Source: Providencia alcalifaciens DSM 30120
GTDB lineage: Bacteria; Pseudomonadota; Gammaproteobacteria; Enterobacterales; Enterobacteriaceae
Assembly: GCF_000173415.1 (NCBI RefSeq)
Contig: NZ_ABXW01000053.1
Location: 124,001-188,000 of the forward strand
DNA length: 64,000 nt
Direction: 5' to 3'
Position 1 is the stretch's first letter, and the number at the start of each line of letters is the position of its first letter. Position numbers and translations under genes: made by a program. The notes below the pieces were generated by a model. It searched no databases. It worked only from the letters and a program-made list of their open reading frames with translations, and was not told where the DNA came from. Below are positions 31,485 to 39,892 of this stretch, piece after piece.

Positions 31485-32186
31485 CTATTTAACGGTAGTT
31501 TTTACCGCTACATCTGAGCCGTAATCATTGATATTGTTAATAATAATTTTTGTTCCTGACGTCAGCGCTTTTTTAAGCTCTACTGTCGACTGGCTTTTCG
31601 GATCTAAAAAAATCGTCTTATCATTCAATGTACTAGAGCCATCAACAGAAATTTTTGTAATAGTAATAAAGTATGGCGTCGGATTGTCGATATTAAGTCT
31701 GCTACCAGCGGCTTTTACCACTAATTGTTCAGGAGCAAGTTCACGGCTACCTAAACCTGATGGGCGATAGAAAAATTTAAAACGAGAACGAATCGCTAGT
31801 TGCAGCACATTTTGATTTTCTGCTGCTTTATTTTTGACCATAGGTGGAATATCTAAAAGGTTAAGCCACCAGAGTGATTCTCGGTCTTGTGGAATGGCGG
31901 ATTTATCCATCAATTTGATGCGGATAGTTTGTCCACCTTTAGCTTCAATTCGGGAAATCGGGGGTGTGAGTTGAAAAGGCGTTTTAATGGTGTCGGGTGT
32001 TTCAGATGCATCACCATTATCAAGCCATGCTTGAGCCATAGCAGGACGATCAGCCGTATTATTTAATTGAATTGTAATTTCTTTTTCATCGCTAGGATAA
32101 ATAAAGCGTGTACCGTTAACGATAATATTATTTGCAAATGCCGTCATGCTAGACAGTAAGCAAAGACTAAATAGAATGGCTTTCAT
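31485..32186 (-). CDS. Periplasmic fimbrial chaperone (PapD family)
   Basis: 233 residues. Signal peptide ending SSMTAFA; two immunoglobulin-like domains. The PapD signatures are present: NGTRFIYPSDEKEITIQLNN with the subunit-binding Arg, and RESLWWLNLLDIPP. The basic cleft Lys is in LQLAIRSRFKFFYRP. It binds pilins by donor-strand complementation and hands them to the usher. It lies 8 bp before the usher start and after an attenuator-like stem from the major pilin. Confidence 0.93.
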   Translation of the reverse strand: MKAILFSLCLLSSMTAFANNIIVNGTRFIYPSDEKEITIQLNNTADRPAMAQAWLDNGDASETPDTIKTPFQLTPPISRIEAKGGQTIRIKLMDKSAIPQDRESLWWLNLLDIPPMVKNKAAENQNVLQLAIRSRFKFFYRPSGLGSRELAPEQLVVKAAGSRLNIDNPTPYFITITKISVDGSSTLNDKTIFLDPKSQSTVELKKALTSGTKIIINNINDYGSDVAVKTTVK

Positions 32187-32200
32187 GTGGGCCTCAAAGC

Positions 32201-32226
32201 AAAAAGCGGCAGTTTACCCACCGCTT
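32201..32226 (-). terminator. Attenuator-like stem between major pilin and chaperone
   Basis: On the minus strand AAGCGG pairs with CCGCTT, followed by TTTGC. A leaky stop here would give more pilin than assembly proteins, as is common in fimbrial operons. Confidence 0.6.
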
Positions 32227-32274
32227 ACTAACTCATGCTTTTATCGAAAATGCCGATAAAAACTGACTGAAAAA

Positions 32275-32856
32275 TTAGTTATAAGTAATTTCGTAGGTCG
32301 CGTAGCTTTGAATTTCACCCGCGCTTACTGCATCTGGAGTACTTGTGGTGTAACCAACATAGTAAGTGAAACGTGTATTTTTGCCGTTTAACTCACCTGT
32401 GGCTTTTGGTTGGCTAGTTTGACCTGGGAAAATTTTAGTTGCAGCTTTACCATCAGTAGATAGCGCTAACTGAATGTTTTTAGCACCATTAACTACAGTG
32501 TTAGCTAAGCTACCTTTTGTGTTAGCGGCTAAGTTACCACCAGTCCAGCGTACGCCTAAACCGGAAACATCAGAAACAGCTTTACCACTTTGTGCACAAT
32601 CACTGATTTCGATAGCAAATGTTTTTGGTTTTAAAATTGTATCGGAGCCACCATCTTTAACTTCTTTTAAAGAAACCGGCGCTAAATACACAGTAGCATC
32701 GCTACCTTGACCATCAACGGAAACGTTACAAGAAACATCCATAACTTTACCGTTGAAGTTAACTTGACCACCACCAACTGGTGTTGCTGCGTTTGCTGTT
32801 GTTAAGCCAAGAACTGTTGCTGCGATAGCAGTCAGTAAAACTTTTTTCATTTTCAA
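32275..32856 (-). CDS. Major fimbrial subunit (pilin)
   Basis: 193 residues. Signal peptide ([15 protein letters not shown], cleaved near residue 23). The mature pilin has [20 protein letters not shown] with the first Cys and [10 protein letters not shown] with the second. It ends ATYEITYN, the usual penultimate-Tyr C-terminus read by the chaperone. F17A/UcaA-like in layout. AGGAA lies 7 nt before the ATG. First gene of the operon, after 1.5 kb of gene-free DNA. Confidence 0.93.
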   Translation of the reverse strand: MKMKKVLLTAIAATVLGLTTANAATPVGGGQVNFNGKVMDVSCNVSVDGQGSDATVYLAPVSLKEVKDGGSDTILKPKTFAIEISDCAQSGKAVSDVSGLGVRWTGGNLAANTKGSLANTVVNGAKNIQLALSTDGKAATKIFPGQTSQPKATGELNGKNTRFTYYVGYTTSTPDAVSAGEIQSYATYEITYN

Positions 32857-34410
32857 TTCCTAAGATGAGTTTTTATTTATTACTTATAAAAATTATTAAG
32901 TGGTCTTTATTTAGTTGTTGGTAACAGCAAAAACGGAACCCTGCTGCATTAAAATACAGCGAGAAGTCAGTATGTTTTTATTTTCAGCGAATTGCTGTAA
33001 CGCACACACAGGGAATGACTTAATACATTCTATTTTTGAACCGACAAGCTATTTGACCCTCTAATTCGCCGCAAAGCATACATAAAAACTTAAGTATCCT
33101 TAAATCGTTTTTACCTTAGCTTATTAATATTTTGATAGATAGAATCTATTATAATTGATCTATTAATTGATAATGCCAATATATTAATTACGCGCAATAA
33201 GTCATATTTAGAGCTAGAATTAGTAATTTGTTAGATTTAGCCGAATTTAATTAGAGTTATATTTTGGTTTTTTATAAATTAAAAGATTTATGTGAAAATT
33301 TTAAATTTGAGATGTAAGTTAAATTTTATGACTTCATTTACATTTAGACACTTTTTCTAGTAGTTTCGTAACAAAATAATATCCCTGTATACGTGTTAAA
33401 AATCCATAAAACATAAATATTTCTTATTGATTATACCGTTGTTCATATTGGAACATCGAATAATAAATAAAATTAAATATCGAATTATTATTCCAAGACT
33501 CAATTCACTCTCTATTGGTGTAAATGAATTATCTATAACTTTATTGCGCTATAAGTAAGGATAAAAATTCGTGAAATCGAAAGTTATTAGGTTGTAATTT
33601 CGCTATAGTGACAATTAGGAAAACACGTTAATGAATAGGACAAGAGATTTGTGATAAAAAATCATAAAAACCGCAAGATAATGCTTACATTATTTAATTA
33701 GGCTTTAATGATTTAGTCTATTTAAGAGTATCGGGACATGAATCTATGTTAGAGGAAATTATCATTTCTGATCTGACAATACTAAATAAGTAGTATTTTC
33801 TTGCCAAAAACTTGATCTGCCTCAAGATTTGGAAAATATCTATAACTTATTGATATATAAATAAATTATATAAGGCAATCAATTCGACCAAATTTATAAA
33901 AATTGCCTGAAAAATACATATTAGGAATATTCCTAAAAACACATATTTTGTGTTTATGATTTACCTTATGTATCGATTTTGGGCAAAAAAGCATTTAAAG
34001 CTAAGTGCTATTCTATTTTAAGACTAAGTATTTTACTCCGTATATTCATGAACAATCGTGACAATAACGCTAATAATAGTACTATTTAAATCACATCAAC
34101 TCATTAAATTGATAACAAAAATGCAAGATGATATTTGAAAGAAATGGCTTAAAAAATATTTTATTTCAACAAGATATGAAATATGGTTTAAATAATTCAG
34201 GTGTATGCATTAGATGAGTTGAATATTAGAACATTTGATATTAATAAATATTTAACATTTTTAAAACCATTAATGAACAAAATCCATTTCATGCATATCT
34301 TATTAATTCTGATTGATATAGCAAAGACGTTATTTTCTGATTAAGTCGATTAATTGGCTGGTAAATATAATATTTGTCGTATTTTCTATCCCCTATTCAT
34401 TTAGTTAATA
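32857..34410. other. Long gene-free AT-rich region upstream of the fimbrial operon
   Basis: About 1.55 kb with no credible gene on either strand. It is the most AT-rich long stretch of the window. The fimbrial leader is at 32857-32960, including the small hairpin GCTGTATT/AATGCAGC. At 33440-33455 lies the perfect dyad TGTTC-N6-GAACA, which resembles one upstream of the MrpJ-like gene. I looked for long inverted repeats of an invertible promoter and found none by eye; no recombinase gene is nearby. H-NS-type silencing would fit the composition but is inference. Confidence 0.5.
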
Positions 34411-34435
34411 AAAAACCCGCACTAAGCGGGCTTTT
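34411..34435 (-). terminator. Terminator after ycgN
   Basis: AAAAACCCGC pairs with GCGGGCTTTTT around ACTAA, with A and T tracts on both sides. Confidence 0.85.
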
Positions 34436-34455
34436 TGAGGGGGCACAATAAAATG

Positions 34456-34896
34456 CTATCTAGTATTAGGATGATTCATAATATGATCTTCCCATTCCAC
34501 CACATCAATTTCTCGTACAGCAATGTGGCGAACAGAAATACCTTCATTATGCATTGCAGCTTTTGAACCTGTTTTCAATGGATGCCATGCAGGAAGTGAT
34601 TTTCCTTCCATAAGCAAACGATAGGCACAGGTGCTCGGTAACCAAGCAAATGTTTCTAAATTGTCCCGTGTCAGTTTGATGCAATCTGCTTCATATTTGA
34701 AACGATCTGCATAATGCTTGCACTGACAGGTTTTAATATTTAATTGGTTACAAGCCACATTAGTGAAATAGATCTCATCGGTATCTTCATCTATCAGTTT
34801 GTGTAAACAACATTGCCCACATCCATCACAGAGCGATTCCCACTCTTCATCGGTCATTTCATCTAAGGTTTTAACCTGCCAGAAAAACTGAGACAT
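34456..34896 (-). CDS. ycgN: YcgN, UPF0260 Cys-rich protein
   Basis: 146 residues (E. coli about 150). The N-terminal cluster [11 protein letters not shown] and later [18 protein letters not shown] and ADCIKL give the conserved cysteines of the YkgJ-like metal- or Fe-S-binding family. Cytoplasmic, role unknown. Starts 20 bp after the ycgM stop in the same transcript direction. Confidence 0.93.
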   Translation of the reverse strand: MSQFFWQVKTLDEMTDEEWESLCDGCGQCCLHKLIDEDTDEIYFTNVACNQLNIKTCQCKHYADRFKYEADCIKLTRDNLETFAWLPSTCAYRLLMEGKSLPAWHPLKTGSKAAMHNEGISVRHIAVREIDVVEWEDHIMNHPNTR

Positions 34897-34916
34897 AATA
34901 CTGCAAAATCCTATAC

Positions 34917-35573
34917 TTAAATGACTCTAGTGGTCAGTGAATTATCATTAATCGTTAGCGTTAACATATCCCCAGAAACCAGCGGACCAACACCGTCTGG
35001 TGTTCCTGTTAAAATAACGTCGCCAGGACGGAGGGTAAAGAAGCGGGACATATAGCTAATCAGCGGTAAAACTGGCGTGATCATATCACGAGTCGATCCA
35101 GACTGACGAACTTCGCCGTTGATCTCTAAACTCAATGACATATTTTGTAAGTCACTTGTACCACTAACAGGAATAAAACCAGAAATCGGGCAAGAACCAT
35201 CAAAGGCTTTGCTTTTCTCCCAAGGTTGCCCTGCTTTCTTAAATTTCGCTTGTAAATCTCTCAGCGTTAGATCAAGCGCAACGGCATAACCGGCTATTGC
35301 ACGGGCAACTCGGTCTTCATCCGCATTTTTTAGCGGCATACCAATTAAAATAGCCATCTCTACTTCATGATGGACAGAACCTAAATCTTTAGGGATCACA
35401 ATCGGTTGGTTTACATCACACAGTGCTGTTTCAGGTTTAATAAATAAAACGGGCTCTTCCGGTAATGCTGACCCCATTTCTTTAATATGTTTTGCATAGT
35501 TACTACCCACACAAACTACTTTATTGGCAGGGAAATCTAATAAGGCACCTTGCCAGTCGCGATGTTGATACAT
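34917..35573 (-). CDS. ycgM: YcgM, fumarylacetoacetate hydrolase-family protein
   Basis: 218 residues (E. coli 219). FAH fold: [17 protein letters not shown], the metal ligands in HHEVEMAIL (E-x-E) and the later Asp in LDLTLRDLQ, and [11 protein letters not shown]. Relatives are oxaloacetate decarboxylases or acylpyruvate hydrolases. I start at ATG 35573 with AGGAG 8 nt upstream, giving the family length; the longer frame would add 31 unlike residues. Confidence 0.93.
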   Translation of the reverse strand: MYQHRDWQGALLDFPANKVVCVGSNYAKHIKEMGSALPEEPVLFIKPETALCDVNQPIVIPKDLGSVHHEVEMAILIGMPLKNADEDRVARAIAGYAVALDLTLRDLQAKFKKAGQPWEKSKAFDGSCPISGFIPVSGTSDLQNMSLSLEINGEVRQSGSTRDMITPVLPLISYMSRFFTLRPGDVILTGTPDGVGPLVSGDMLTLTINDNSLTTRVI

Positions 35574-35593
35574 ATCGGTAACTCCTATTATCG

Positions 35594-36697
35594 TTATTGT
35601 ATTTTTGTAGCGATACCATCCGCCATCATACAAACACTTAATGCGAAATAATATGAACGATTCCAATGCATAATCGTGCGGAAGTTTTGGGTGACTAAGA
35701 AAGTTCGACCTTCAGGATCATCGGGAATGACCACCCAAGTTTTTATCTCTGGTGATAACCGGGAAAATGCAGGTAGTTTAACGCCTAACTGTTCCCATTC
35801 CTGAACTGTTTTACCTTGTTCCGTTTTAACGCCTTCTAAACGACGGTTAAAATCAGCGGGCAAAGAGACTTGGTAGCCCCATGGTAATGCAGATTGCCAT
35901 CCTTCCGTTGATAAATAATTAGCAATAGAAGCAAAAACATCCGCTTTATTATTCCAGATATCCATTTTGCCATCACCATCACCATCCGCTGCATAAGATA
36001 GATAAGATGTTGGCATAAATTGGCTTTGACCCATTGCACCCGCCCATGAGCCTTTCAGCTGTTGATCTTCAGGAATATAACCTTTATCCATGATTTCCAA
36101 TGCAGCCAATAATTGCTTACTAAATAGAGCTTCGCGGCGACCTTCGAAAGAGAGTGTTGCGAGAGCAGAAATGACATCTTCTTTACCTTGTGAACGACCA
36201 AAACCACTTTCAAGTCCCCATAAAGAAACAATATATTGAGGTGGTACACCATATTTCTGGCTAACGGCATTCAGAACAACTTGGTTTTCATAATATTTTT
36301 CCACCCCCATATTAATGCGAGATTGTGGCAAAACATTTTTTAGATAACTTGCTAATGTCACTGTAGCACGCTTTTCAGGCTGCCCTTTATCCGCTTTTAC
36401 AACACGTTCTAGGAAGTAAATATTAGCGAAACCACGATCAATCGTAGATTGTTTAATACCTTGAGCAATCGCATGTTGTTTCAACAACTCCACATACGCT
36501 GGAAACTGGGAAGGTTCTCGTTGTTCGATCGGAAATGCTTTATCCAATGCGATAATTTCTTTTTCAATCGCAGCCTCTTGTGCCGTTGTCAGAGTTCGCG
36601 TTTCATTCGCATGGGTTGCAGTAGTTTGAGTATGTGGCGCACTGCAACTTGCTAAAAGTAGACCAGCGACTAATGTATATAATAACGTTGGCTTCAT
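35594..36697 (-). CDS. Membrane-bound lytic murein transglycosylase, MltB family
   Basis: 367 residues (E. coli MltB 361). Lipobox LLASC (Cys18) gives an outer-membrane lipoprotein. The SLT_2 domain has the catalytic Glu163 in SLWGLESGFGRSQG, with GSWAGAMGQSQFMPTSYLSYAADGD and NYLSTEGW typical of the family. It cleaves peptidoglycan to 1,6-anhydromuropeptides. Placed between ycgM and ycgL, not at the E. coli mltB locus, so it may be a paralogue; I leave the symbol open. It lies 20 bp upstream of ycgM, probably one operon. Confidence 0.88.
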   Translation of the reverse strand: MKPTLLYTLVAGLLLASCSAPHTQTTATHANETRTLTTAQEAAIEKEIIALDKAFPIEQREPSQFPAYVELLKQHAIAQGIKQSTIDRGFANIYFLERVVKADKGQPEKRATVTLASYLKNVLPQSRINMGVEKYYENQVVLNAVSQKYGVPPQYIVSLWGLESGFGRSQGKEDVISALATLSFEGRREALFSKQLLAALEIMDKGYIPEDQQLKGSWAGAMGQSQFMPTSYLSYAADGDGDGKMDIWNNKADVFASIANYLSTEGWQSALPWGYQVSLPADFNRRLEGVKTEQGKTVQEWEQLGVKLPAFSRLSPEIKTWVVIPDDPEGRTFLVTQNFRTIMHWNRSYYFALSVCMMADGIATKIQ

Positions 36698-36746
36698 TTT
36701 TATCCTCCTGACGATAATGGCTTTTTAAGGATCTTCCTAAATTGTC

Positions 36747-37015
36747 TTAGTCGTTTAGTTCACGGTATTCAGAAAGTAAATCCTCGACCGGAGGTGGGAA
36801 TTGCAAGTAATAACCAACGTCTTTGAGATCAGCGCGAACTCGCTCAATATCAGCATTAGCCAGCTTTTCACGTTTATCTAACGAAATTAACATTGAGAAC
36901 TGAGGTTTGCCAAACTGTTTAAGGAGTTCTTCAGGAACGCGTGAAAAATCATCTTTTTTTCGATATATAAATAAGTTTGATCACGGTTCGGGCTTCTATA
37001 AATTGCACAAATCAT
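36747..37015 (-). pseudogene. ycgL: YcgL, frameshifted in a poly-A run
   Basis: The minus strand starts [20 protein letters not shown] and then loses frame at seven As (plus 36954-36960). With eight As the frame continues [16 protein letters not shown] and ends [12 protein letters not shown], a complete 89-residue YcgL (DUF709) protein. The 269-nt span plus one base is divisible by three. YcgL is well conserved in gammaproteobacteria and sits next to minC, as in E. coli. As written it is broken; a one-base homopolymer error is the simplest explanation. Role of the family unknown. Confidence 0.85.
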
Positions 37016-37144
37016 TATATTTAACTCTTTTTCTTGGTTCGTAAGCTTGCTTGAAGTATGCAGTAACTATAACATGCTATTGTTTTACTGAGTATCTTCA
37101 CCCGAGGATTGTTTCGGAAATTTTAATTTGCTGAGTCTAGATAG

Positions 37145-37870
37145 ATGCCACAATCGCCAATAGAACTTAAAGGCAGCAGTTTTACTCTTTCAGTCATTCA
37201 CTTACACAGTGAAGAGCCTAAACTCATCAAAAAAGCGCTGCAAGACAAAGTAAGTCAGGCTCCTGATTTTCTTAAAAATGCCCCAGTTGTTATTAATGTT
37301 GCAGAATTAACGCATCACGCGGATATGTACAGTATTCACAAGGCGATAGTTTCTGCTGGTCTTCGAATTGTTGGCGTTAGCGGTTGCACTGACCCACTAT
37401 TAAGACAAAAAATCAATGAAGCGGGACTGCCCGTACTCAATGAAGGTAAAAGCAAAAAAACGCCAGAACCATCAACGGATGACGTCACTTTTGCAAAATC
37501 TGATATTGCACCTCAGTCTGCCCCTATCGAATCTGCTTATCGCAAAACTCGCATTATCAATACTCCAGTACGTTCAGGTCAGCGCATTTATGCGCCAAAT
37601 AGTGATCTCATCGTCACAAGTAATGTTAGTGCAGGTGCAGAATTATTAGCAGATGGTAATATTCATATCTATGGTGTTATGAGAGGTCGAGCCCTTGCTG
37701 GTGCCTCTGGAGATATGGAAAGCCAGATTTATTGTACTCATTTGCAGGCAGAGCTAGTGTCGATTGCAGGCGAGTATTGGTTGAGCGATCAAATACCTAC
37801 TGAATTTCTCACCAAAGCAGCTAAACTTTGTTTAGTTGATAACAAACTTAATATTGAATACTTAAATTAG
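37145..37870 (+). CDS. minC: Septum-site inhibitor MinC
   Basis: 241 residues (E. coli 231). N-terminal FtsZ-inhibiting domain (to about 105), a linker rich in Lys, Pro and Ser, and a C-terminal beta-helix with [16 protein letters not shown] and [17 protein letters not shown], which binds MinD. Blocks FtsZ ring assembly near the poles. First of minCDE. Confidence 0.97.
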   Translation: MPQSPIELKGSSFTLSVIHLHSEEPKLIKKALQDKVSQAPDFLKNAPVVINVAELTHHADMYSIHKAIVSAGLRIVGVSGCTDPLLRQKINEAGLPVLNEGKSKKTPEPSTDDVTFAKSDIAPQSAPIESAYRKTRIINTPVRSGQRIYAPNSDLIVTSNVSAGAELLADGNIHIYGVMRGRALAGASGDMESQIYCTHLQAELVSIAGEYWLSDQIPTEFLTKAAKLCLVDNKLNIEYLN

Positions 37871-37893
37871 ACCTTATTTACAAGGAATTATTC

Positions 37894-38709
37894 ATGGCAC
37901 GCATAATTGTTGTTACTTCTGGTAAAGGTGGCGTTGGTAAAACCACTTCAAGCGCGGCCATAGCTACCGGCCTAGCTCAAAAAGGGAACAAAACTGTAGT
38001 TATCGATTTCGATATCGGTCTACGTAACCTTGACCTAATCATGGGGTGTGAACGTCGCGTAGTATATGACTTCGTCAACGTTATCCAAGGTGATGCAACT
38101 CTAAATCAGGCGTTAATTAAAGATAAACGTACTGAAAACCTCTATATTCTGCCTGCATCACAAACTCGTGATAAAGACGCCCTGACTCGTGAAGGTGTTG
38201 AAAAAGTTCTTGATGAACTTAGCAACGAAATGGCGTTTGATTTTATTATTTGTGATTCTCCCGCGGGTATTGAAAGCGGTGCATTAATGGCGCTTTATTT
38301 CGCTGATGAAGCCATCATCACAACCAACCCAGAAGTCTCTTCTGTTCGCGACTCAGACCGTATTTTAGGGATCTTATCGTCTAAGTCTCGTCGTGCAGAA
38401 AAAGGTCAAGACCCAATTAAGGAACACTTATTACTGACTCGCTACAACCCAGGTCGCGTAACCCGTGGTGACATGCTCAGTATGGAAGACGTTCTAGAAA
38501 TTCTGTGCATTCCATTAATTGGTGTGATCCCAGAAGATCAATCTGTTCTACGTTCTTCTAACCAAGGTGAACCGGTTATTCTGGACTCTGACTCTGACGC
38601 AGGACAAGCATATAGCGACTGTGTAGAACGTATTTTAGGTGAAGATCGCCCTATGCGTTTCATTGAAGAAGAGAAAAAAGGCTTCTTAAAGCGTCTATTT
38701 GGGGGATAA
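37894..38709 (+). CDS. minD: Septum-site ATPase MinD
   Basis: 271 residues (E. coli 270). Deviant Walker A GKGGVGKTTSS (residues 10-20) with the signature Lys, Walker B FIICDSPAGIE, and a C-terminal amphipathic membrane-targeting helix (EEKKGFLKRLFGG). ATP-bound MinD dimerises on the membrane and recruits MinC; MinE drives its oscillation. Confidence 0.98.
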   Translation: MARIIVVTSGKGGVGKTTSSAAIATGLAQKGNKTVVIDFDIGLRNLDLIMGCERRVVYDFVNVIQGDATLNQALIKDKRTENLYILPASQTRDKDALTREGVEKVLDELSNEMAFDFIICDSPAGIESGALMALYFADEAIITTNPEVSSVRDSDRILGILSSKSRRAEKGQDPIKEHLLLTRYNPGRVTRGDMLSMEDVLEILCIPLIGVIPEDQSVLRSSNQGEPVILDSDSDAGQAYSDCVERILGEDRPMRFIEEEKKGFLKRLFGG

Positions 38710-38712
38710 ATA

Positions 38713-39009
38713 ATGGCTTTATTGGATTTCTTTCTGTCGAGAAAAAAGACGACAGCAAATATCGCAAAAGAGCGACTGCAAATCATCGTTGCTGAACGTC
38801 GCCGCGGTGATAGTGAGCCAGCTTATCTTGCTGATATGAAGCGAGATATTTTGCAAGTTATTTGCAAGTATGTTCAAGTTGACCCAGAAATGTTATCCGT
38901 ACAATTTGAACAAAAAGATGATGATATTTCTGTTCTCGAATTAAACGTCACTCTTCCTGAAGCAGAGGAAGGTAAAGATGTTAAAGAGACAAAACCAGCA
39001 GAACAGTAA
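38713..39009 (+). CDS. minE: Topological specificity factor MinE
   Basis: 98 residues (E. coli 88). N-terminal [20 protein letters not shown] contains the membrane-targeting helix and the anti-MinCD segment; the C-terminal half is the dimer domain. The extra C-terminal ten residues ([11 protein letters not shown]) are a charged tail. It starts 3 bp after the minD stop. In E. coli rnd lies nearby; here a 6-kb heme operon comes between. Confidence 0.97.
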   Translation: MALLDFFLSRKKTTANIAKERLQIIVAERRRGDSEPAYLADMKRDILQVICKYVQVDPEMLSVQFEQKDDDISVLELNVTLPEAEEGKDVKETKPAEQ

Positions 39010-39020
39010 TATTGTACAAT

Positions 39021-39042
39021 GCCGCTATACCACTATAGCGGC
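39021..39042 (+). terminator. Terminator after minCDE
   Basis: GCCGCTATA and TATAGCGGC form a perfect 9-bp stem around CCAC, followed by TTGATTTTT. Confidence 0.8.
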
Positions 39043-39062
39043 TTGATTTTTACCTCATTTTT

Positions 39063-39842
39063 CTAATCTAATTTAAAATTAATCTCTAATTTCAACTGCC
39101 TGTTCATATCCTCTGGTGGTTTACCCAAAGGTTTGCAACGCTTAATTGCATCTAATATCGCCTGTTCAAAAAATGGGCTCATTTCTGAATCCAGCACTTT
39201 CGTATTGACCAATTCACCTTTCTCTGTGACATCAAACTGAACTTGAATATCCCCTTGCATACGCATTTTGCGTGCTCGTCGCGGGTACTGTTTGTGGCTA
39301 TCAATTTCCCGTTTGATCTGGTCTAAATAGCGCTGTTTGGCATTGATGTTATTTTCGCCATCAGAAAAATGAGCGAGGTCACCTTGCTGCCCTGCAGCTA
39401 AAGAATTTGCTTTGCTTTCTCCTTCTTTTGCTCTTTGGGTTTGCAAATCATCCCGAGAACTGTCTTTCTTGGCTTTTTCTTCTGGTTTAGCTTTATTTTT
39501 TACAGGATTACGCTTTTTAGATTTCACTTCATTGGGTGTTTTATCAGCGACGTTATTTGAGGCATTATCTTGATGGTTACGCTGCTTACTGACCTTGATA
39601 TTCGCGTACTCAAACTCCTCGATGGTATTGAGTTCATCTCCAGTTACCGATTGGCTTTCTTGGGGGACACTCACTTGCTGCTCAACTAAAAACTGAGTTA
39701 ACGCGACGGTCACCACTGGCGAAATTAACGGTGCTGTCATTTTGAATGACAATGAATTGACTGTAAAAAAACAGAAATAAATAATGGTGCCGTGTAATAA
39801 GCCAGAAAGCGGTAATCCATAATAAATTCGAAAATAATTCAT
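39063..39842 (-). CDS. tonB: Dedicated TonB protein of the hemophilin locus
   Basis: 259 residues. One N-terminal membrane helix (GLLHGTIIYFCFF), a Lys/Glu/Asn/Gln-rich periplasmic spacer (residues about 75-170), and a C-terminal TonB domain (YPRRARKMRMQGDIQVQFDV, then LDAIKRCKPLGKPP). It carries proton-motive energy from ExbBD to the outer-membrane receptor encoded just upstream. No exbB or exbD is in the window, so it must borrow them. I start at ATG 39842 (AGGAATATCGCC upstream); the earlier frame start lies inside a hairpin. Not the housekeeping tonB by location. Last gene of the operon. Confidence 0.9.
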   Translation of the reverse strand: MNYFRIYYGLPLSGLLHGTIIYFCFFTVNSLSFKMTAPLISPVVTVALTQFLVEQQVSVPQESQSVTGDELNTIEEFEYANIKVSKQRNHQDNASNNVADKTPNEVKSKKRNPVKNKAKPEEKAKKDSSRDDLQTQRAKEGESKANSLAAGQQGDLAHFSDGENNINAKQRYLDQIKREIDSHKQYPRRARKMRMQGDIQVQFDVTEKGELVNTKVLDSEMSPFFEQAILDAIKRCKPLGKPPEDMNRQLKLEINFKLD

Positions 39843-39858
39843 GGCGATATTCCTAATC

Positions 39859-39887
39859 AGCCCCAGCAAATATACTTTGCTGGGGCT
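39859..39887 (-). promoter_or_regulatory. Perfect stem-loop between receptor and tonB
   Basis: AGCCCCAGCAAA pairs exactly with TTTGCTGGGGCT around 5 nt. It begins 5 bp after the receptor stop codon and ends 17 nt before the tonB ATG. No T run follows, so an mRNA-stability or translation element is more likely than a terminator. Confidence 0.7.
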
Positions 39888-39892
39888 GAGCC

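Noticed and set aside
34201-34344. Plus-strand frame of about 47 codons in the AT-rich block
   Set aside because: Starts at GTG without a ribosome site; the amino acid content is what AT-rich random DNA gives.
32857-34410. Invertible fimbrial promoter switch
   Set aside because: I found no matching inverted repeats by eye and there is no tyrosine recombinase gene (mrpI/fimB-like) in the window. A dot-plot could overturn this.
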